Shown here: one piece after another, positions 12,661 to 25,310 of the stretch | Layout of the letters: the number at the start of each line of letters is the position of its first letter | How positions within the stretch are numbered: the stretch's first letter is position 1 | Assembly (NCBI GenBank): GCA_026874595.1 | Contig: CM049321.1 | Location: forward strand, 12,757,479 to 12,821,478 | DNA: 64,000 nucleotides | Direction: 5' to 3' | Source: Sipunculus nudus | Lineage: Eukaryota > Annelida > Sipuncula > Golfingiida > Sipunculidae | Made by a program: the position numbers and the translations under genes | Notes under the pieces: model-generated | Told to the model about the DNA's origin: nothing | Database searches by the model: none | What the model saw: only the letters and a program-made list of their open reading frames with translations

Positions 12661-12816
12661 TAGCTTTTATTCACGTTTTCATACACCATGTCAAGTGTTG
12701 TTTACATCTAGCCCACCTAGTAGTACAGCCTTCAGTTGCATTATGTAACCCACCCCAGGCAGCTTGCCATGGCTCAGCTTGGCCACTACTAGCAGACTTC
12801 CCCTCTCCCCTGCACT

Positions 12817-12835
12817 CCCCCCCCCCCCCCCCCCC
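12817..12835 (+). repeat. Poly-C tract (19 C)
   Basis: An uninterrupted C run at the end of a C-rich, pyrimidine-rich stretch. Confidence 0.95.
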
Positions 12836-13833
12836 GATGGTGCATAAACTAGATGAATGTTATTATTTTCTGTATTTGATTCATTCTTACACTAGGCTAT
12901 GCTACATTTTAGATTTTGTATTGTACCACCAGAGTTACAATGATTAAAGTGTACATTTAATTGTGTCCACAAAGTGGTGTATTGCTATGAAAGTGTGGAT
13001 GTTCATCAGATAAGTAATTCCTTACTTCAGAAGAGTAAAACCTTCACCAGGTGTGAAATTGACTATTAATTTCAGTTTTAAATTAATGATATTGTTTGTC
13101 CCTCATTCAACCAACAGTGTGTATACTTTATTTGAAAAGATGTTTTATTTTATCAAATTTACTGAATCTTTTATTTTATTTTGGTGAATAAAATTAAGCA
13201 TGTACTGAAAACTCTGCAAAACTTTTTAATAGTGATTCAAGGAATATTCTTGTAGATGCCATGTTGTGGCATTATTTTCTTTTAAATTCAGTTTAAACAT
13301 TTATGATTTAAAAATAATAAAATTTATGTGTATGCATAATATGACCCAATATGAGCTACACTCTGGATATATAATGATTGCAACTTTTGCACCAATTCTA
13401 ATATTGGGCATCACAATAATGTACATTGTCAAGACTAAAGAGATATTGTGTCATACAGTCACAAATTCATAAATCACTTCATCAGCATAGTTAATCATAA
13501 CATCATATCTGTCAAATTGAAAGCTTGCAGACTACCATACACTTTAGACCCTTCAACAAATAGCCTTATCATCATTCTACTACTGCTTATTACTGCTGTC
13601 ATTGCATTCATATTTGCTCAAATATATCACAATTTTCAGCCCCTCCTAAATAAATAAAAAATAAACCATTGTATTTTACTCTATTAATCCATCAGTCAGG
13701 TAATTTCATTTATCATTTACTCACATATTACATTACATTCCTTTATAATAGTTCAACATGTACATGATATTCATAAGCTTTATCGACCCAATATAGTATC
13801 ACAGTGGAGAAACATTTATAGTCCAATCACGAT
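12836..13833. other. Intron sequence, no gene seen
   Basis: AT-rich sequence with two overlapping short open frames (13266-13472, 13448-13657). Both are hydrophobic and low in complexity, so I read them as chance frames. Confidence 0.4.
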
Positions 13834-13866
13834 CAGCTGAGCGCCGTGACCCATGGGTCCCTTGTT
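13834..13866 (+). repeat. Solo terminal motif of a dispersed repeat
   Basis: cagctgagcgccgtgaccca leads into the 12-bp palindrome GACCCATGGGTC (13848-13859) and then ccttgtt. The same block recurs at 19572-19604, which suggests a conserved element end with a hairpin. Confidence 0.6.
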
Positions 13867-15768
13867 GTGTATCAGTATTGGCACATATACAGTGTTTTCT
13901 TAGAGCTTGTTGAGTGCTTTCTAATTATTTATCAATTCACTTTAGTTTCTTGAAAATCAGGTATTCATTTTGATTAACACAGACCAAAGCTCTTGTAGTA
14001 ATAATATGATTCACATTAACGTTTCATAAAATCTGATTTATTGATTCCTAAACTGACCAGAGCTATTCTTGGCTTGATATTATGTCATAAAATCCAACCA
14101 TGTGTGGAGTCTTTGAGCCAACCTGACAATAATTCTTTGGGTGGGGTTTCATTAAATAGAATAATTTCAGCAAAATGTCAGCACGTGATCGCCTGGAGCT
14201 GCTTTTTTATCAGCATTTTAATTAAATGTAAATTTCCACCCGTTGTTAAATCTGTATTAATGATGATTATAAAAAGTAATGGAAAGTCATCCCTTGCCCT
14301 TATTAACACCTAACAAGTGTGGAATTCCTCTTAATGACCTCATTTTGATGGCTTCTTTTGCACACTCTAACAGTTGCTTGGTTACATGAGAAATTCCAAA
14401 GCAACCAGCTGTATCTTATGCCTGTTGTCATGGCGTCTGTCAAAGACACATTGACATGAGCATGATTTGCTATTTAATACACTTGTATTGATTAACGCTG
14501 CCCTGGACTTGATATGCAAAAATGGTGTTTGATCCCTACACAAGAGCTAACTGAGCTGGCAGACCAGGTCCTTCAGATTATACCTCAGCTGTTGCCATGG
14601 AGATGAGATATGGGTCTTATAATAGAAGTTGTTATCTGCTGGATTCTTATGTTAGTTGCTTCTACTATTGATCAACTTGTTCACATCTCTGGTCATCTCT
14701 AGTGCACCAGGAGTATGGGGTTAGAATCTGACATTGCTAGGTTACATCCTATCCCAAAGCATTGAAAACCAAGGAGATATATATGAAATAGGTTTGACCA
14801 TAGAAAATCATAGAAAATCCAGCCAGATGAGGGTGTCCTTTTTGTCAATCTCAAGCTTTCCATCATTGCCCCCATAGTGTTAAGGTTAAAACTAATAGTG
14901 CCTGCTTTCAACCCCTGAGAAACTTTTGCTTGCAAAGGATGAACTCATAGATACATATGCCCCACAGGTATACTGAAATTAATAACAACCGCTTTTATTT
15001 CTGGATATTTTCTATACTATTATGTCAAAGACCTGTTATCCAAATGGCCAAAGATATCAGAAATAATTGTTGTGTTCTCAATCTCATTAACATTGTTATC
15101 TTTCAGACAGTTTCAGCTGCAGAAAATGGTCCTGTACCTTAAACAAAAAATATTTTATTCTGAGAAAATTGGATACGCTGAAAAAGCTTCTTGTTTGTGT
15201 TCTTTACTGGAAGCCCTTAACTGTGATCCCGAGGGGCATGTATTTTGTCGATGATTTGTAGAGGAAATCTTCAAGTCAAGGCTTTTTCAGTATTTTAGGA
15301 AGTTCGTTAAATTACCCAATCTACTTGCATGCAATGTGACACGCACGCTACTCTGCAGAGCAGGCAGCTGCTTTCAAAAATTAGTTTTCAAGTCCTTTTT
15401 GAAGGACATTCATAACTAATAAAGTCAGTTCTGTCTATGGTTGTTATTTTCTTTAATATAAAATTCCTTAAGTTTATTAAATTTAGATTTGGGTTTTGTG
15501 ATTGCATTTATGATATTTAATCACGGAATAATGTAATAATTTAATTTCTAACATGAACAATCATTTCCTTACCATTTTGCTTTCTAGTGCTTACAAAAGG
15601 ACACACACACAAACATGATGAACACTACTGTTTAATGAGGAAAGTCACCTTCTTTGTTCTGTTCAGTGTAGTGCCTCAGAAAATCCAATCATTATTAGTA
15701 GTGGGAGTTTATTGTAAAATAATGTTCAGTGATTGAAAGAAGGAAACAGCGGATGAATGATTATTAAT
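13867..15768. other. Intron sequence; complex block near 14400-14640
   Basis: Mostly AT-rich unique DNA. The part 14400-14640 is less AT-rich and contains a POU-like ATATGCAAA and several TAAT cores, so it may be regulatory. A 60-codon frame at 15072-15254 shows no domain. Confidence 0.4.
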
Positions 15769-16918
15769 TGTATCCGCCAAAACAGAGTTTTGCGGATACA
15801 ATGTTTTCAGCCCACCGCCGCTGCAGCCGCGTAGGTGTCCGGAGAACTCCTCCATAACTGCTGGGCGGAATTTTACGAAACCCGGGATTATGTTTGGGTC
15901 ACATGTGAACTGCTACGCCCTGATTTTGTTTTCAACGTTTTGACCTCTCACCTTTCCTCTTCACTCTGCGTCCGTTTGTGCGTCTGTTTCCACACATAAA
16001 TCCACATATCTCGGGAACAGTTTGACCGATCAGGAAAATTTTTTTGCACAAATGTAACCCTTGGAGAGCTTTATAACATACACAAAAAATGGTGGCGCCA
16101 CCTGCAACCATGTTTGCACAGTGTCCATCTGTTCGTCTGCCTTGGGTTAAAATCACTCCTATATCTGCTGTGGTTTGACTAATTCACCTGAAATTCGGCA
16201 TGCGTATACATCCTGGATAGCTTTTCTGATTTTATGACAGATGGTGCCACCTACATTCACGTTTACCCTGCAGACATCCAAGCTCATATCTCGGGAACCG
16301 TTTGACCGATTGGGCCAAAATTTTGCATTTTGGTGGCGCCACCTGCAGCCCTTTTTGCACAGCTCTCGTTTGTTTGTCTGCCATGGGATAAAATCACTCA
16401 TATCTAGGCAGTGGTTTGACATATCTGCCTAAAATTTTGTAGGTTAATACATCCCCGATTGCTCTCTTGATATTATGACAGGTGGCGCCACCTACATTCT
16501 AGTTTATGCAGCAGACATCCAAGCTCATATCTCGGGAACCGTTTGACCGATTGGGCCAAAGTTTTGTATGTGTATAGTTCTCACATAGCTCTTTATCATA
16601 TGCAAAACTGGTGTCGCCACCTGCAACCATTTTTGCACAGCCTCTGTCTGTTGGTCTGCCACGGGCTAAAATCACTCATATATATGTAGTGGTTTGACTT
16701 ATCTGCCTTAAATTTTGCATATGTATACAACTTGGATGGCTTTCTGGATTTTGTGGTAGGTGGCGCAACCTTCATACACAATTTGGCTGCAGACATCCAT
16801 GCTAATATGCAACGCTTCACTCTATTTCCCCTAACCACTCAATCCATGCCTCACTTCACCCGTTCCACTCTGATTTAGGCGGATACACGTAGTCGCTTGT
16901 CGACTACCTGTATTCTAG
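15769..16918 (+). mobile_element. Helitron-like non-autonomous element (hairpin + TATTCTAG 3' end)
   Basis: The 5' end is a hairpin of arms TGTATCCGCCAAAAC and GTTTTGCGGATACA. The 3' end repeats GGCGGATACA and then forms a 7-bp stem GTAGTCG/CGACTAC with loop CTTGT, followed by CTGTATTCTAG ending at 16918. A 3' hairpin just before a terminal CTAG is the hallmark of Helitron-class elements. The core contains about three diverged units of 240-280 bp, each with atatctcgggaac (16006, 16286, 16527) and a GGTGGCGCCACCT box. Frames on both strands here come from the repeat. No Rep/helicase is encoded. Confidence 0.8.
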
Positions 16919-16950
16919 TTAATTATTTTATGTATCTTAGTTTTCATTTT

Positions 16951-18400
16951 TAGCTCAGCTGACTATAAGTCATCTGAGCTATAGTCGTGGTCCATTGTCC
17001 GTCGTCCGTCCGTCCGTCCGTCCGTCCGTCCGTCCGTCCGTCCGTCCGTCCGTCCGTCCGTCCGTCCGTAGATGTGGCACGTTTTGAAACCGTAAGACCT
17101 AGGAATCCAAAATTCGGCATAATGTTAGATGTCCCCAAGATCTCCTACCAAGCCGAAAACTGGGTCTTTGCAACTTCGTTCCTTTGAGAAATTAAGGAAA
17201 AACCTCAATTTTTTATTAAAAACCTATTTTCACACTTCAGGACTGCCTAATATCAAAACCACTCATCTGTTTTTCCTCATATTTACCATAAATATTCCTC
17301 TATATAGTTCCTATGTACATGCCAGAAATTATGTCTGTATTATTTAATTTAAAAAAGTTATGGGCCCAAACATAATGCATTTTGTTAAAAATCAGGAAAG
17401 ATATTTGATCACTTAACACAAAAAATGTTAAAGCTATCGACCTTTTTTCCAGTAATATAACTTTAATTAATCAAAATTAAATTGTATACCCAAAATTAGA
17501 TGAAAATCTTTTAAATTTTCTAAAATATTAATAAAAATAAAAAATTGGTACCTTAAATTTTGCCCAACTTTGACCATGGCACGTTTTTTTCCTGTAAGTA
17601 CTGTGGATTTAATTTTCACAGCATGTTTTTGTTAGCATTTCAACTGTTAACACCAAAAATTTGAAACCAGTTGATCAAAAACTGTAGATTTTAATAAGTT
17701 TTCAAGCACCATGTAACATATTGTTTACATCAAGCTAGTGTTATGCAGTTTGCAAGAGCTCAGCTCCCCAGCTTCAGCTCTTATTTCATTAAATTTGGCA
17801 TACAGTTAGATGTCTCCAAAATCCCCTACCATGCCAAGAATTTGGTCACTAGGACTTAATACCTTCGAAATATTAATGAAAAACTTCATTTTTCCATTAA
17901 AAACCCATTGTTACACTTCAAGACTGCCTAATATCAAAACCACTGATCTGACTTTAATCATAAATAATATACATATTTTTCATTCTCTATGCACATGCCA
18001 GAATGATGTCAGTATTGCGTAATTGTTTTAAGTTATGGGCCCAAACATAATGCACTTTGTAAAAAATCAAGAAATATATTTACTCCCTTAACAAGGGCAT
18101 TGCTGAAGCTAGAGATTTTTTTGTCAGGGATGTAACATTATTTAATCAAGATTCAATTGAATACCCAAAATTAGTTCTGAATTTTTCAAATTTTATAAGT
18201 TATTAGTATAAATATAAAATTAGTACCTTAAATTTAGCCCAACTGTGACCATGGCACGTTTGTGTCCTGTGAGCACTGTTGATATAATTTTCATATCATG
18301 CACACATTAGGATTTCAGCTTTTTAGTTTAGAAAGCTGAAAGAAATTGGCCAAAAATTGTAGCTTTTATTAATGTTTTTTATGAGACCCTGTCAGACTTT
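16951..18400 (+). mobile_element. Palindrome-headed TTTTTAGCTCAG repeat, copy 2
   Basis: The head palindrome (16951-16981) is identical in plan to copy 1 at 11212. It is followed by a pure TCCG microsatellite and two core units, the second from about 17790. It begins only 32 bp after the Helitron-like element ending at 16918, so the two elements sit nearly head to tail. Boundaries at the 3' end are approximate. Confidence 0.8.
17004..17068 (+). repeat. TCCG tetranucleotide microsatellite, about 16 units
   Basis: Perfect TCCG repeat inside the head of copy 2. Copy 1 has only a short degenerate tract at the same place, so this one expanded or the other decayed. Confidence 0.95.
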
Positions 18401-19571
18401 GGCTCTCTCCAGCCCCTCTTGAGTCACCTGTATGTTGACCTTGTTGACCTTACATCAAATTATGCACGCTTGAGGCGAGGCATACAGGAATCCAGGCAGC
18501 TTATGGCCAGCCACAGTTGATCCAGGTGTCCAACCCAACTCATCTAGTAGTTTTAACCAACAACATAACAATAAACAATAAATTAATAAATTTTTATTGG
18601 TTTTTAATAACAAATTAAAGAAAAATAGAAAAGGAATTTGTTAGTTTATAATAACAGGAAATTAACTTGCAGTTACTGATGATATAAGAATCTTGTATCG
18701 ATGGGTAGAATGTCACATATTCCAAATAACACCATGCAGTCACCTATGGCATTTTTCAGTCCAATTTTAATGATAAAGAAGTAAATCATATTATTCATTA
18801 CTAATCATTAGGGATCATATGAAGGAAATTAATGATAGACAAAGATGCAGTTGATAATATTAATCTAGATTCCTACTGTGTCTAGTGTGTACATTGATGT
18901 GAAATTAGTCCAAAATGAATTTTTTACAGTTATTTTTTAATATAAATAAAAGCCATAAAACCAGGTACTTATGATCATTATTTAAATGTGTGAATTTTGT
19001 ATATTCTGGATTCTCAACATCATTGGTTGGTGAAACTGAATAAATACCAGACATGGTGCGAATACTTTGTAATTGTATTTAAATACGAATATGATTATGT
19101 ACTCCATTATAAAATTTCTTGCATAAAGAATAGGAATTCAGGTAAAAATGAAAGTATATGAATACTCGTGCAAATACTTTCAAAATGTATTCATGAATGC
19201 ATTCATGAATATATTCTTTAATATTATTTTAATAATCATATCAGTTATATTTCATTTAAAAAAATCATATGATTCTCTTATTATTTTTTATAAAAATTAT
19301 ATTTGGGACAATATTTGTAATTTTTTTAAATAAATAGTTAAACTCTTATATGTTCTGCATATAAGTTATATGGCCAAGTCAAAATCTGTGTGACAATAGT
19401 ACTCCATTTGTTAATAAAATAAATGAAATCAATCCTCTTCCCTGTCTCCAAAGGTACTATCAAAATCATACATAAGCTAAACAACAACAACTCATAATAC
19501 AGCTTATATTTATTACCACACAAAACCAGCATGTGCCTCATTTCTAAATAATATTTTTTTATCATATATAA
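18401..19571. other. Intron sequence, no gene seen
   Basis: AT-rich sequence with A/T homopolymer runs. The stretch 18400-18560 is less AT-rich and may be the outer tail of the preceding repeat. Confidence 0.4.
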
Positions 19572-19604
19572 CAGCTGAGCGTCGTGACCCATAGGTCCCT
19601 TGTT
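19572..19604 (+). repeat. Second copy of the cagctgagcg…gacccat terminal motif
   Basis: It matches 13834-13866 at nearly every base, with A in place of G breaking the palindrome centre, and is followed by a T run. Confidence 0.6.
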
Positions 19605-22600
19605 TTTTTTTTCATCAAGAATATAAGAATAAATATATGCGTGAATTTAGTCCTATTTTTATCCTACTTTTCCTTCTGTTTTTTTTTTGCTAATTGTGTC
19701 CTATTTTGTCTTATTTCCTGTCCCTACTTTTTGTCCTACTTTTTCTCAGTGGTGTGCTTGACTGTCTGTTATTTGAATTTAAGACCCCTTTTCAGTTAAG
19801 ACCTACTCTTTTTAGACTAATTTTAAGCATTTGAACCTTTATACCTTGTCTGTAATGACAATATATATGCCAAAAATATGGAGCACCACACAGATTTTGT
19901 GCACACAAAAAAAAGGAACCTGTAGGTACTGGCAAACTGCAGATTACATTAATAATGCATTGATATTATGGTGACTAATACCTGTGTTATTGTGGATCCA
20001 AAATGCTTCCTCACAGCTTGATTTACGGTTCCATTAGATGTTGCCGGTACGTCGAGGTGGCATGCATATTTAATGGGTATGTAACATCAGTAATAGTGAC
20101 ATCTTACACAATAATCATATTTTCACTATTTTAAAAAAAAACATGATTTGATGATCCGCATTTTTATGTTCTCACCTACAGTATTTCTTATCCAAATGGA
20201 TGTCTGTTTTGTGCAATTAGTCATAAAAAGTATGGAAAGCAGTAAAACTATCCTGACTGAAAGGCTTATTTATCATTGAACGTGTTTCACTCTACATAAT
20301 ATATAACATATATATTATCCCACTGTACAGACATATATCATCATTTTCAGTGAATTTGTAAATTGCTGAGATAATCGTGATTTGATAGTCGTGTTGACAT
20401 TAAAGGTCTTAATTTCTCTCTTACTCATGTTTTATTACCATCCAGTATATGAAACCTTTGATTCTTAGTAAAATGCTTGTGATAAAAAAAATCACAAAAA
20501 CAAGATCAGTATTACAGGATAACCATTGTGTGTATAGCCTATCATAACATCATTAGCTAAATTGCCTGTAAATACTAGGATATTGTTGAACATTAATATT
20601 AATAGAATTGTTATATTAAAACATGACTTTCAAAACAAGATTAGGTTTAAAATATTATTATGGCCTTGGGTCAAACATTATATTGTTATTAGCCAAATTA
20701 GGTGTTAATATTAAATGAACTGCTGATGAGTTCATTTACGACAGGTTGAAACCTTCAGCCCAGAAAGTTTATTTTAATGGCCACCCTGAGAACGAGCTTG
20801 TTAATTATCGGATGCAGTATTGCTGTAATTTTCATGTCCTGATGACATGACAGACTGAGCTTATTAATGAGATTTTCTTTTCATTAACGAACCTGGTGAC
20901 AAAGTGGGGGATGGAGAAAGACTCAACAGAGTACCAGGAAAAATTGAAGAGTACTTTTACAGAGAAAATATAAGGGGGCTTCTTGTACCTCACTAGTGGT
21001 ATACCCTATATTTGACCTGTGACTTCTGGGTTTTACTGTGTATGCAAAATGACAGCCCCCTTGAGTGGTCTCGAGAAACTGAGAGAAATAAACCATTCAG
21101 GGTTGGAAAGTGACATATTCCTTTCTCATGCACAAAATTAAATCACTTTCAAACTATTTAAGCATGATGATCAAATTCTTCAAAATGGTTAGGCTGAGTT
21201 TCATATATTGACATGTTCATAGAAAAACTTGAAGTAAATGTCCAATAGAAAAACACTACCAAGCATGAAGAAATTAACTTGTACTAAAATACTTTACCGG
21301 GGAAAAGCAGGTCAGACTTTTTCAAACTTTTCCATTGTTGAAATTTCTTAAACTGTTTCAGGAAAGTGGATTCCAAAAAAAAAACATGTTTCAATTAGCT
21401 TCATGCGTTCCAATTTATCATAATAAAAGACAGAATATATGAATACTTGAAATACTGCACCAAAAACTGATGTGTGCATTTTTGAGAAAAATTGTTTTTC
21501 AACTCTTGACTTTTATGCACAAATCAGTGTTGTTTTTTTTTTTTTGCTGCCAACAGAGTGAATTCTTCAAATTGATTTTGGTGTGCTACCAGGATTCATG
21601 TGACAGAGTTAAAGGAGGAATAAATAAATGATAGAAAAACACCACTGAGCTGCAAGAAATTTATGTTTGCCTCGTGGGGTAAAGTAGAGTGAACTTGTTC
21701 TGCTTTTGCAGTAGAATTGACTCAACAAGTTCTGATTAAAGTGGGTTCTTCAAAATTAGATTTTGTAGCATGGACACAGGGACTGAATGCGGCAAAAGTG
21801 CAAGTTGCCACAAGCCTTGAAAGGGTGTGTGAATAAAATGATGTATAATGATAAATAGCCAAAATTAAAATTACTCAAATTTATGGAATAGGTGATGACC
21901 ATTCATTGACTTGGGCAAGTTTTGCAAATATATGATAGGCAGATGTTTTACTTTGTAAGGGTATGGTTGGTCCCTGTTTTGATTTAAAAGATGCCCAATT
22001 TGGGAAGAAATAAACTTAACTGAATACATAACATACAAACTCAGTCCTTAAATGAAAACAATACAGCTATATACAGACATATTAGTTGTTAGGGTCATTA
22101 ATACCAGGGGGCTTTGGTTCTTGGGAAATGGCCCAAATTTAAGGCACTGCCACCTCAACTTCCGAGATTTTTACGCTATTGATCAACTAGGTACTTAATG
22201 GTGTTATCAGAGATTAGACTAAGCATGGGACAAGTGAGTTTTGTGAGTTATAACGCATGACTTCACATTCCGTCACTTACATGGCGCCATCTGACTAAGA
22301 CCTCTGGGACTTTCACATCTGTGAACATCATCCACTGGGCAAATCCAATAATATCAATAACAAACCAGATTGCGGGGATATAGTGACCATGGTTCATTGA
22401 GCAAATGCCCATGGGATCAGTCAGTGATCAGATTACCCTCCCCTGCACAGTATGGCTGATTAAGCACCAATTCCAGACTGCAAGCTTAAACTAGCAAAGT
22501 GTGACATTTCTAACCTGGACTGGCTCCAAACTTGCACCAGTCCCGTCTGCTTCACACCTGATTGGTTCAAAGAGTGTGATGAAGTCTCTGATTGGCTGAA

Positions 22601-24165
22601 TTTGGCCCAAGGGTTCATTGTACAGTAACATTGCACCTCCAGGTGTACTTGCCCCTGTGCTTGGTTGGGCTCCTTAACCTCCAAGCACTGATTTAACTGT
22701 TCATTTTGTTCTGAGGATTTTAAAGAAATTAGCAAAGTTAGTATGATAACTAAGAAAGGAAATGATGCATCATGGTATATTTACAAATGATAATCAGAAA
22801 GTGTTACTTTACAAAGCGAGAAGGGACATAACTTGTGTATAAGAAAATAATTCACATTCTTAATATACACAGTTTCACAAATCCTATTATCTAATTATAG
22901 TGTGTGTGATTTTCTGGAAACGGACACAAGTATTGAACTTCAGAGCTGTACCAAATAAATTTTCAGGAGCCAGGTGGATTTTAAAACTGAACCCAGAGAA
23001 TTGCACAGAATCTACAAAATTGATAAGAGGACCTAATAATTATTCCTATCTGTATACAAGCATAGCATCCCTTGCCAAAAAGGTGGTTTTAACAACAATT
23101 TGTACTCAAGCCATATAGCACATATTTAAAAATAAAAGGGTGAAACTTCCATGAAATCCATGATCTTAACAATACTCCTGTTTCCTGGTACCCACAGTCC
23201 ATGAATCCCCTGGTTTATGATTTTTATACTTGTTATTATAAAATCTGAATTGAGAATTCTTCCTGAGTCCTTCTGTAGCCTTAACCAGGATTTGGTTCCC
23301 TTGATGGACCAATCAGTGGCAAGATCTTAGTAACTGAGGCTTTGTTACTTGACGTGGATAAATCCTCAGCTTTGCCTGACAGTGAGCTGTTATTTAAGAA
23401 GTCAATTGCAAACGGGTGACCACCAGGAAATCATAATGCCTCTCCTCGGAAACCTGAGCAATAACAGTGACCAGCGGTTCCTACCCATTTGACAGGATGG
23501 TAATTAGGCAGTCCGCCTAATGGAGCAGGGATTAATTATTGATGGCCCAGCTCCGACTTGTTTGTAATACATTTAATTAGAACTTGCTTAAGGATTAAAG
23601 GTCTCTGGGGATTGAAAGCAAACCCAAAACATGCATGGGTTACTTTTGAATACTCTGTTGTCTGGTCTGCTCACTAATAGGTCAGATCCAGTTGGTATAT
23701 GTCAACAGAGACGTCATAGGCTAATAATATGGTGCTACTCAGGAAATAATGCCTTTTCACAGCCCCATTTTAATTCCAGCCTTTGTGAATACAGACATTC
23801 TGACCCAACAGATTACTTGAATAAAATGTCTTTTGCATCACACATTGGCAAGATTTCAGATCAATTTAGAGGATCTTTGTTAGAGGACCAGTGAAGCTAG
23901 GGTGGTAGCAGGAGCTAGTTTGGTGTATGAATAGATCTCAAAGTTCATGTTCAAGTTTTTATGTTTATGTTTAGCTGTGAAAGTTTATATCGTTATGCAT
24001 AAGTGATAAATGGTTAAAACATTTTTTGTATTTCTGTTAGAAAATACAGTATTAAGTTGCTGTGTCAACTTTCCAATAGTCGAATACTCCCAACGCATTG
24101 TGTAAATGACACATACAGGCTGCAGATACTTGTAAAATACAATCAAATCATTATCAAGTATAGAG
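19605..24165. other. Intron sequence; two candidate regulatory blocks
   Basis: Largely unique AT-rich DNA. The blocks 20720-20900 and 23281-23600 are more complex, contain several TAAT/ATTA cores (ttaattatcggatg, ggtaattaggc, gattaattattgatgg) and no repeats, as expected of intronic enhancers. A 91-codon minus-strand frame at 22460-22735 has no recognisable domain. Confidence 0.35.
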
Positions 24166-24355
24166 TAGGGTGTAGCCCAGTGGTTAAGGCATTTGACTTA
24201 GAAGTTGAAGGATCGAACCCTGTCAGTGCCTCAGTGGTATGATGGTGCAATCTCATTAGAATCTCAGATTCGTTTTAATGTCCTAACGACAGGTTTTGAC
24301 TTCTGGATTATTCTTAACCCCATGTATAAAACCTGAAATCCAGAAGGCACAACAA
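24166..24355 (+). mobile_element. tRNA-derived SINE
   Basis: A box-A-like TAGCCCAGTGGTTAAGG (24173-24189) and a box-B-like GGATCGAACCC (24210-24220) lie at tRNA spacing. They are followed by a body ending ataaaacctgaaatccag. A diverged relative with the same head and tail lies at 59752-59950. This is a retroposed SINE, not a functional tRNA, because the cloverleaf arms do not pair well. Confidence 0.7.
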
Positions 24356-24769
24356 TTGATTATCATCCTTATCTTATAAATACCTTGAATTCCTCGTTCA
24401 ATTGACCGTGCCAAAAACAGGCCATGGACCTATATTTTAATAAAAAATTACCAAGTATAGCCTGCTTCTTAAAAACTTAGATGTACCGACGTATTTTTGC
24501 CAGTTCAGGGAATATACGCTCTTCATAAGTCATAAAAAAATGCATATTAATTATCTGCTTCTCCACTGATAAATTGTGTTATAATGAACAGTTGATAATG
24601 GTCTGGTTGCTGATTGTTATCAGTCACGTTCAATTTTACAAATAGAAAGCCAAAGCTGACTGTTGATTCATTGAATTTGTTCCATGTGCAGAAAAACTGA
24701 AAATTGATAAAAAAAAAAAGGATGGTGGAGACCAAAATTTCTCAGACAAATGACATATAATTAAGACAT

Positions 24770-25310
24770 GGGTTTGATGTGTTATGATGCAGTCATCTGT
24801 CATTTTATAATGATGCCATCCTTGCTAATTTTGAGGTCAAAGGTCAGAACGTTACGGCTTCATGAGCATTCTTGTGTCATTATAATGAGGGAGATCAACT
24901 CAATAAATCCCCAGAAGCCGTCTTTAATGATAACCGTGATGGTCTTTCCGGTGAATGGTCATTTTAGGCTAGCGTGGTCACTTGAGGATACTGGTTTGGG
25001 CTCCGACGGGCCAGTTTGTCAATCCTTCTTGAGTCACACTCTTGGAGGATGAGGACGCATGAATACACTTCTGGGGACAATCAGCATCGGCAGTGACTGA
25101 TCACCACCGTTTGGAGCTAGTTGGAAAAATATTGATCCATGAGGGAGAACCCATGTTGTTAGTTGTCGGTTCCCCCAATCGTGGTTGTCATCGTTGCGGC
25201 AACAGGCAAGGCTGCGCCACCAGATTGATATAGCGTCGGGAAGTTTAAGACGCATCCATGCTACGGCATGGCCTGCAAGTCGTGATGATGAGTGCAGGGG
25301 CACTCTGTAT
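24770..25310. promoter_or_regulatory. GC-richer unique block, candidate regulatory DNA
   Basis: About 540 bp of high-complexity DNA near 48-50% GC, including a 94-codon plus-strand frame and an overlapping 89-codon minus-strand frame. Neither has splice signals or recognisable domains. Conservation would decide between enhancer and unknown exon. Confidence 0.27.

Noticed and set aside
24166-24240. Functional tRNA gene
   Set aside because: A and B boxes are present but stems do not pair properly and a SINE body with tail follows.
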